Assembly (NCBI GenBank): GCA_015847255.1
Contig: JADLZK010011568.1
Coordinates: 558,001-622,000 of the forward strand
Source of the DNA: Hyparrhenia diplandra
Taxonomy: Eukaryota; Streptophyta; Magnoliopsida; Poales; Poaceae
DNA: 64,000 nucleotides
Reading direction: 5' to 3'
Each line of letters begins with the position of its first letter. Positions within the stretch are counted from its first letter, which is position 1. The translations under genes were made by a program, and so were the position numbers. The notes below the pieces were generated by a model, which saw nothing but the letters and a program-made list of their open reading frames with translations, did not search any database and had not been told where the DNA came from. Positions 56,562 to 64,000 of the stretch are shown in pieces.

Positions 56562-58584
56562 TTAGATAACACTAGGCAGATGGAGCAACTCACCGTAGAC
56601 ATTAGGACCTCCCTCGACATTAGCAGCGCCAACAGCTCCAAAATCCTGCAGCATAGCATTGCCAGGAGCAGGGCGACTAGAGAGTGGTCGTTCAGCACCA
56701 TTAGCAGCATAAAGCCTCATACCAATCATATTACCACCCATCCATGCAAAGACAGCAAGATCAAACCGTGATACATGCTCAGCAGTCACAAAGTCGCGCC
56801 AACCTTGAACGAACATAAACCTACCACCAATTTGCATGACCTCAACCTCATACCCAACCAAAGAGTCCCCAAATAAAATCACCTTTGTCATATGGACCAT
56901 GGGGCATTCGTAGCAAAAACCGAACCGACACCTCGGGATGTTTGAAAAAAAGTAATATCAGACCAGCCAATTGCATCCATACCTATTCTACTTAAAGTTA
57001 AATAAAAAAGCCTAAAAAATCCATCTACTTACATGCAAGTAATAACCCTAAAGCAAAGGCGATGAAATAATAAATTCAAACCACATGCAATAAGAACTTT
57101 GATTAGTGTTTTAATGACAAGAATCAAGAACTTAGGCATCAAACCGTCGACCCGGACAATCACAAAGCAACAATAATAACAAGAATCACTTAAGAGCATG
57201 GTTTATTAACCAAAACAAGATCAAACTTATAAAGAATCACACACTACAAACAGCTCATATCCAAGAATGCAAAGACAGATCTAGCATAAAGAAGACTTAC
57301 AATAGACTGAACGAAGGGCGAGTTGAAACTCTTACTGAAGGAGTGGCTGCGGTAAAGCATCAAGGGTTCCATTGGAGGCCTCCCCACCATCCTCACTCCT
57401 CCACCGAGCCTGTGCACAACCTGTAGACAAACAACAATCATACCAAATAAATCTCAAGCAAAAGAAAATCTAAACTATATTTGTTAGTAACAAATTAAAG
57501 CACGTGTACGATAAGTGACAAAAAGCAACACATACAATCGGCACAATGGCCCGTGTCAGGACATCATATGGCCCAAATGCCCTGCAGGTAAACTCTCTCC
57601 AGCCTCAATCGACTACACGCCACTTTTGGGACCCTCGCCGAAGAGCCCACCACTTCTTTCCCCTTGACGTAACAAGCAATGCGAGAGGGGGAACAGACGA
57701 GGGATGCGAGAATGAAGGCCGGCAAAGCGGACACAAAGACGAGTGGCCCGATCCAATCAAGATTCGTTAGCAGCACCACCTTGCCCGCATGCATCCTCTG
57801 ACTCTTCCACCATCTTGCCCTTCATACTCGCCGGAATCCTCCCCACCAAACGAGCACAATGCTCACGAGAAGGACTTTCGGGAGATCTAGCAGATCCACC
57901 CACACCAACCTCCTTGAAACGACCAGAACCGACCATCCCCCTTCAAGAAAAGAAAAGGAAAAACTTAGAACAGATAGTAAGCTCATACGCAGAAAAAAAA
58001 CGAAAGAAAAGACTTGGGAAATGACAAAAAAAGAAACTTTTTAATCTCAACAACAAACGGTCGACGCCATGCGGCCGCTCCCCACCAAAACCTAGAACCA
58101 AGCCGGCGGAGCTGCGGATCCGATGCCTCGGTCCCACGCGATAGGTCCCGACACACGCACATCGCTAGTTTTCACCACGCCGTGAGCCGAACTCGGCCCC
58201 CTCAAGCACGGAACCACCGTCCTCGGTCTTGACGGCTGCCGCGCAGTCAACCGCAACCAAAGTACGCTGAGCCGCAGGAGCAGCAATAGCAGCTGCAGCG
58301 GCGGCCACTCCAACACCACCAATGCCGGCAGCGGGCTTAACCAAGGCCAAAGCCCCAGTCGAAGCCGCTACCACCAGCCAAGCAGCGGCAGCCCCGGGAG
58401 GGGGGCTTGGCGGGCGCCGGCCAGCTACATCAAGGGGCGGATGACAGTACCTCGTCACCTTAGCTGCCTGAGAAGCTGTAGCCTCCGGTGAAAGACGGCG
58501 CCACTGCGACGCCGGAGACGACGAAGAACCACGCGCTCGTCCCTTCTTTCCCTTTCCCTTCGACAGTGACGAGGGAGGAGCCAT
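56562..58584 (-). CDS. B3-domain-like gene, four or more exons, condition uncertain
   Basis: Proposed exons on the minus strand: exon 1 from ATG 58584 (MAPPSSLSKGKGKKGRARGS, Pro/Ala-rich, open to 58165); exon 2 about 57939-57757 (GRFKEVGVGGSARSPESPSR); exon 3 57419-57301 (GGGVRMVGRPPMEP, donor GTAAGT); last exon ending 56562. The last frame contains GYEVEVMQIGGRFMFVQGWR then DFVTAEHVSRFD, which fits the second half of a plant B3 DNA-binding fold (GW..FV core). The first half of the fold is not clear and the joins are inferred. If functional, it is a nuclear DNA-binding protein. Its promoter and exons 1-2 lie in the left arm of a palindrome. Confidence 0.45.
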
Positions 58585-59180
58585 GCTTGTGGTGTGAAAA
58601 TTCAGTGGAGCGAGGAGCTGGAGTTGCAGTATGGCAGAAAGCAAAAGCAAGTGAAGTGAGGTGAGGCGAGGAGGCTCTGCGACTCGCAAGCAAAGATATG
58701 CAGGGCACGCCACCTAGGAAGGCCCCCCTACACTAGACAAAGAAATAATTACACGATGTGATGTATACCAGCCACTGCCCGTATTCAATAGGCCAAGGAG
58801 ATGAGCGAGCGGCGAGGCTTGGAGCGGAAGAAGCAGACACGGGAGCAAGGACGGAGAGCAGAGACACAGACAACGAACGCACATGTCTAACTATGTGTCC
58901 GTGTCTCCTCAAGCTCTCCGCCCTGCGCCCATGTTCGCTTTCTTCCGCTCCAAGCCGCGCCGCGCTCATCTCCTTGGCCTATTGAATACGGGCAGTGGCT
59001 GGTATACATCACATCGTGTAATTATTTCTTTGTCTAGTGTAGTGGGGCCTCCCTAGGTGGCGTGCCCTCGCATATGTTTGCTTGCGAGTCGCAGAGCCTC
59101 ACCTCACCTCACCTCACTTTGCTTTTGCCGCCATACCGCAGCTCCAACTCCTTGCTCCACCGCCTTTTCACACCATAAGC
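58585..59180. promoter_or_regulatory. Mirror-symmetric divergent promoter region
   Basis: 596 bases separate two head-to-head ATGs and contain the palindrome centre. CACCTCACCTCACCTCAC on the right and its inverse on the left mark the presumed leaders. It can be expected to drive transcription outward in both directions if active. No clear TATA box was identified. Confidence 0.4.
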
Positions 59181-60313
59181 ATGGCTCCTCCCTCATCGCC
59201 GTCGAAGGGCAAGGGAAAGAAGGGACGAGCGCATGGTTCTTCGTCGTCGGCCGCCGCGCGGGCGTCGTCTTTCACCGCAGGCTTCTCGTGCAGCCTACGG
59301 TGACGAGGTACCGCCGTCCGCCCCTTGATGCACTTGTCGGCGCGCCGCCAAGCCCCCTCCCGGTCGCCGCCGCCGGTGGTAGCGGCTTCGGACCGGGCTT
59401 TGGCCTTGGTTAAGCTCGCTACCGGGTGTTGGTGGTGTTGAGCGCCCGCCGCCGCACTTGCCGCTCCTTCCGCCTCCAGATGCTCAGCTGATGCGGTTGG
59501 ATCGCGCGACAACCGCCAAGACCGAGGACGGTGGTTCCGCGTTTGAGGGGCCGAAGGTCGCTCACGGCGTGGTGAAACCGGCGATATGCATGCGTCGACT
59601 CCGCTGGGGACCGAGGCATCGATCCGCAGTTCGCCGGGCTTGGTTCTCGTTTTGGTGGGGGAGCGGCCGCATGGCGCCGACCGCTTGTCGGGTGAGATTA
59701 AAAAGTTTTTTTCTCATTTCCCACGCCTTTTTTTTTTTTTTTTTTTCGCGTATGAGCTTACTATCCGCTCTAAGTTTTTTCTTATCTTTTCTTGAAGGGG
59801 ATGGCCACTTCGGGTCGTTTCAAGGAGGTTGTTGTGGTTGGATTCGCTTGATCTCCTGAAAGTCCTTCTCGTGAGCATTGTGCTCGCTTTGGTGGGAGGA
59901 TTCCGCGAGTATGAAGGGCAAGATGGTGGAAGAGTCGAGGATGCATGCGGCAAGGTTGTGTCCGCTAACGGATCTTCAGTGGGTCAGCCACTGCGGCCGT
60001 GTCCGCCACCGCCGGCCTTCATTCTCACAGATCCTCGTCTGTTCCTCTCGCATTGCTTGTTCTGTCAAGGGGGAAAGAAGTGGTGGGCTCTTCGCAGAGG
60101 TCCCAAAAGTGGCGTAGTCGATTGAGGCCGGAGAGAGTTTACCCTTGCAGGGCATTTGGGCCATATGATGTCCCCGACACGGGCCATTGTGCCGACTATA
60201 TGTGTTGCTTTTTGTCACTTATCGTACACGTGCTTTAATTTGTTACTAACGAATATAGTTTAGATTTGCTTTTGCTTGAGATTTATTTGGTATGATTGTT
60301 GTTTGTCTACAGG
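59181..60313 (+). pseudogene. Mirror copy of the B3-like gene 5' half
   Basis: Starts MAPPSSPSKGKGKKGRAHGS at 59181, but small deletions shift the frame and it stops after about 40 codons (59303). Exon 2-like sequence follows at about 59799 (ATGGCCACTTCGGGTCG) after the intron with TTTTCTTGAAG. The copy ends at 60312-60314, immediately after a TCTACAG splice acceptor. The B3 exon itself is not duplicated. Confidence 0.65.
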
Positions 60314-60550
60314 TGACTCCAGATGACTCCACGATCCATTGTTGTTCCTATTACGATACAGGTGGATGCAACGTAGAGACATAAATAAACGGTACCCGTA
60401 GCTCTGATGATAGGAACACACGTCTCTCGGCTAACGAACGAGTTCCAGAGGCTAACGTACTAAGCTTGCAGCACGTGACAAACAAAACGTCATTTCCCCA
60501 ACAAGCGTTCTAGTTTTATAAAAAACTCAACACGTTGCTTAACTTTGTTT

Positions 60551-60551
<1 letters not shown>

Positions 60552-60609
<58 letters not shown>
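60552..60609. repeat. (TA)n microsatellite
   Basis: About 28 TA units in an AT-rich segment just right of the palindrome. Confidence 0.9.
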
Positions 60610-60612
<3 letters not shown>

Positions 60613-62530
60613 ACTAGGGTACATTAGTTACTTTAATAAATTAGTACGAGATACAAAAAATTACAGAACTATGTGAGGTAAATATATTAACAGGTAAATC
60701 ATGATTTTAGGAAGCTAACAAAATTTATCCCACAGCGTTTGGATCTCTACGCAATCCTATACTAAATAAACAAGTTTACTTTAGAAACTAATTTAGATTT
60801 TTGCTTTTAAAATTGTGCAGCGAACGATCCAGCTGAGCAGCACACTGCGGCCCGAGCGATGTAACGTAACAGGCCGGCCCAGCCAAACAGTCCGCAGCGT
60901 TGGAGCCTGCGCGAGTGATGGCTATTTTGCAAAAGACCTCCCAAACCAACTGGTTATTACGCGACAACATCAGCACTATTCCTACAGTCACCAGTTATGC
61001 ACATAGGCCCTCATAGTATCTTATCTTCGCATTGGAGAAGTCCCCGACGAACCTGCAGTGCACACGACGGTGCGACGAGCGTCGCCACTGGACGGTTACG
61101 CCGGCCACTAGAACTCGTTCTGACCCAAACTAATAGGCCGAAGTCACTCTACGGCGCAGGCGGCAACCTAGAGCTGCGGTTGGGCGCCGGGACTGGCTCA
61201 AGCGAGCGCTACAGCGGCGGTGCAGCGGTTCTCGGCGGCTACGCTGACGTTCCGGTGACCCTACGCGCTCTCGGCGGAAACGAGTTGACGGAAATTAAAG
61301 CATTAGAGTCTCACCAGAACGCTCTATACAATTACAGTTTGGGCGGGCCGTTGCCGAGGTGGCCAGACCACGTTCGCACACAGCGCGGTCGGCGGCGCTC
61401 CGCCACGGACATCGTCGCGTCACACCGCCGTCGGCGAGTTCCCTGGTCATGATAGCGCGAGCAACGGATATAGGAGGTCAAGGCGAGCTCGGTGACGTGA
61501 TTAATCGAACCAAAACTGACTGTAGAAGCTTACTCCTAACCTTGCTCTGCTTCCGGCGGTGAACCGACCGACGGGCACGAAACCGCCAAATTGGCCCGCG
61601 AAGATGCACGACAGTGGCTCTAGGCAGGCTCGGTGCCTATCTAACTTCATTAGCTACTCACTGGTGCGTGTAGCCGAAGTGAAACGCCTTGGGCTAGATG
61701 AATTGGAAGGGCGGGTACTTAAGGCGGGTGGCTCCGTGCGGTGGAAGCAGCGCCAACACGCGCGCAGAGATCGCCACGAGGAGCTTTGGCGCAGCGTTCC
61801 TGGAGCTGAGCGGGGTGAACCACGCGGCTATGTCGACTAGCGAGACAAGGTGAGGCAGAGCAACATCCCATCGGCACTGTACCGGAGTCAGGCGCAGCAG
61901 CAGCAGCTTGGCGTCGTCTCGTTGTCACTGCCCGGGGGTCAGACGAGCTTGCCGCGGTAGGCGAATCGAACGGCAGGCGAGCAAGCGAGACGAAGCAAGG
62001 ACGGTTGAGATGGGCGAGAGCGTACACCAGCGACGCCACAGACGAAAGGTGCGCCAAGCCGGTCGGGGCCACAGCCATGGCAGAGTCATTCAAGGTGAAA
62101 CGACGGCACTGGCAGAGGGCGGCAGCAAGGCGACGGACTCATCACTGGCGCGCACGGATGTAGCAAGGCCAGGGAAAGTGAGGCGGAGACAACAACAAAG
62201 CGACGACCAGGCATGCCAAACGAGCCCGTGAGAGTGCTGTGTACTACGTCTGTGTGTGTTAGCTTTTCAATTTCTTTCTCTATCTTTTACCAAAATATAT
62301 AAATAATTATAGTATTATCTCTTTAGCAATAAACTACACACGCATACATATGCATAAGGCACCGAAAAGGAACGCATACATACACTATAACAAAATAGTT
62401 ATCAAAACAAATATATGAGTGTATATATACTTCTCTTATAAAATTCCGTTCATAGGAATTACTTATCATTTCAGGTGCTGAGATTTGAAAAGATGTGAAA
62501 CTCATTTTGCTAATTTCTTTTAAACCTTAA
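60610..62530. other. Gene-less stretch, partly GC-rich
   Basis: Frames at 60788-62231 on both strands (up to 151 codons) are unrecognised, overlap each other and lack splice structure. Dense GGCG and CGGC content explains their openness. No transposon ends seen. Confidence 0.4.
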
Positions 62531-63420
62531 TCTAAGTGCTAAGCGCGATGATCAGAACACCGGGGGTGTTACAATCAACCTTTAAAAGAATCTCGACCCG
62601 AGATTCGAGAGCGAGAACGAGAAGCGGAGAGAAACAATTAACATACACAGATCTAAAAGTACACACAGAGAGGTTACACGAGTTCGAAAACAAACCACTT
62701 AGATCTAGAACAACACGCTTAAGAGCAAGGATGAACAACTAAACACCTAATCTAACGGCCTAGATAAGTGAGGGCAATGAAGGAACAACAAGATAATTAT
62801 TATCCAGAACATGGCATAAGACCAACAGATCCAAAAATAGGAGGGTGAAAAACTTCGATCATCGCTAACGCTAAGATGAAAAGCATCCCGAGAATAAATA
62901 CTTCAACGAACGCCATATCTCGGTAGCTCTATTTCCCTCCGCTCCTTCCTTTTGACTTGGTGGTTTTCCAAGCTTCTCCACCACGAAGCTGCCGGTAGAG
63001 AGAAACAACTCACAAGCTCTACTCCGATCTAGGGATGGAGAGGAAAGGGACGCCAATGGAATTTTATAGCCGGGTGGCCGAGGTTGGGGTATAGTGCAGG
63101 GAAGTGGGACAAGTGGAGTATCGCCGTGGTGCCTGACAAGATTGGCCATGGCATGCTGGAACGCTTGAACGAAGGTGTGGGGAGAGGGAGAGGATGGGAG
63201 TAGTGGGTTCGCTAGCAACGAGGCGTGCGAGAGGCTGCGCGCCAAAAAAGACGAGAAGAAGGGGGGGTCCCAGACGGGACGCGAGGGCGAAAGTGTCGAG
63301 CCAACACGAGTGGGAAAAGTGGGGGGGGCGCACCACGCTGAGGTAGCGAGTGCAAAGACAACACCGTAGCCACACACGAGGCGGGCACTAGTGGGCCCCC
63401 GACACTGTTGACGCCCCGTC
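62531..63420 (-). mobile_element. Possible LTR-retrotransposon border with promoter-like sequence
   Basis: The minus strand reads CTCGGGTCGAGATTCTTTTA, then TGTAACACCCCCGG (62577-62564), a combination I associate with the internal/LTR border of grass gypsy elements. Further right on the same strand GGCTATAAAATTCC (about 63060-63073) is a good TATA box followed by leader-like sequence. No coding domain of a retrotransposon is present, so this may instead be a cellular promoter. Confidence 0.3.
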
Positions 63421-64000
63421 GGTGCAGCGGGCGACAAGCCAGCGACACACGAATCGCCAAAGCCAAAAAAAGCGCTTCAATTACCCTCGGCCCATCAAGG
63501 CCATTCTTTCCGAGATCATGCTCCCCTCTTTTCCAAAAACTATACTATCTTGGTCACTTGAAGGAGCACTACTCCATCGACTCATTGTGGATTTCCGCTT
63601 GAACACTAGAATATTTTACCAAGGAGAATATTTTATTGTAAGAGTAATATGGCGATGTAACTTGGTAAAAGACAACCGATCAACGACCTCGATACCAGCG
63701 CGTGCCAAGCGGCGTCATCCTGTGGCAGCCGTTTCCACGGGGGCCCCCGGTTTCAGCAAAGACCATAAGCTATTAATCGACCACTATTACCAATTTACAC
63801 ATAGTAAAGCGGTGGGGTCGAGACCACCAAAGTAGAGTAGAGTTGCAAGGGAAGATTCAGGCAACAAGGACGCCTTTTATAGCAAGGAACAAGGGATTCA
63901 AATCCAACAATGGATTTAATTTAAAAATGATTCAAACGTTCTATCGGGACATCCACAACACGTCAACACAGTATCCTCTATCATGCAAACACGATGGATT
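63421..64000. other. Gene-less window end
   Basis: Only a 137-codon plus frame (63422-63835) without recognisable features. A CCTTTTATAGCAAGG word lies near 63871. Nothing else supportable. Confidence 0.35.

Larger units (their letters stand above)
57419..60314. repeat. Large palindrome, arms about 1.45 kb, centre near 58883
   Basis: The left arm (57419-58883) reappears inverted at 58884-60314. Outer ends: CTGTAGACAAACAACAATCA on the left, TGATTGTTGTTTGTCTACAG on the right. Inner marker: GATGTGATGTATACCAGCCA near 58758 and its inverse near 59005. The two ATG starts (58584 minus, 59181 plus) are equidistant from the centre, where ACATGT (58881-58886) is itself a palindrome. Arms differ by substitutions and small indels, so the duplication is not fresh. 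There is essentially no spacer. Confidence 0.9.

Noticed and set aside
61000..62231. Cluster of overlapping frames
   Set aside because: Mutually overlapping on both strands without codon pattern or motifs; treated as chance openness in GC-rich DNA.

Overview
The window is plant nuclear DNA and most likely rice (Oryza). It has grass-type GC-rich exons with GT-AG introns, set in AT-rich intergenic DNA. It also holds many repeats I recognise as typical of rice: a Micron-like element inside a (TA)n tract, Stowaway elements, Helitron ends, tRNA-derived SINEs, plant LINEs and Ty3/gypsy remnants. There are no operons, CRISPR arrays, rRNA genes or bona fide tRNA genes. Coordinates of spliced genes come from reading splice sites by eye.

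Layout. 1-6400: two tandem copies of an F-box/LRR-type gene; the 5' half of the first lies outside the window, and the second carries a 1.2-kb Mutator-like insertion in its 3' flank. 6600-14500: transposons, including a Micron-like element, a 4.7-kb Helitron with an RPA-like remnant and a nested SINE, and small local duplications. 14500-28800: mostly gene-less, with a hAT element, a captured exon between direct repeats, a LINE tail, and a tandem duplication of 2-3 kb whose first copy contains a LINE-type insertion and whose second contains a Stowaway element.

28859-43514 is the genic core, all on the minus strand: a CRINKLY4-related receptor-like kinase, a seven-exon bromodomain protein with a decayed partial duplicate upstream, and an Aux/IAA auxin-response repressor with a garbled second copy of its exon 2 inside intron 2. 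44660-47370 is a diverged duplication carrying another LINE-type insertion. 51700-56200 is decayed transposon DNA (telomere-like words, Helitron helicase and gypsy fragments). 56560-60314 holds a B3-domain-like gene whose promoter and first exons are mirrored in a 2.9-kb palindrome. 60315-64000 has no gene I can support.

Two themes stand out. First, local duplications repeatedly have a transposon in only one copy, so the sister copy records the empty site. Second, every otherwise convincing gene (F-box, kinase, bromodomain, Aux/IAA) has one or more 1-base frameshifts, often in homopolymers. This suggests residual assembly errors at least as much as true gene death, and it matters for anyone reusing these gene models. 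The genes do not form one pathway: they act in protein turnover (F-box), receptor signalling, chromatin reading and auxin signalling.
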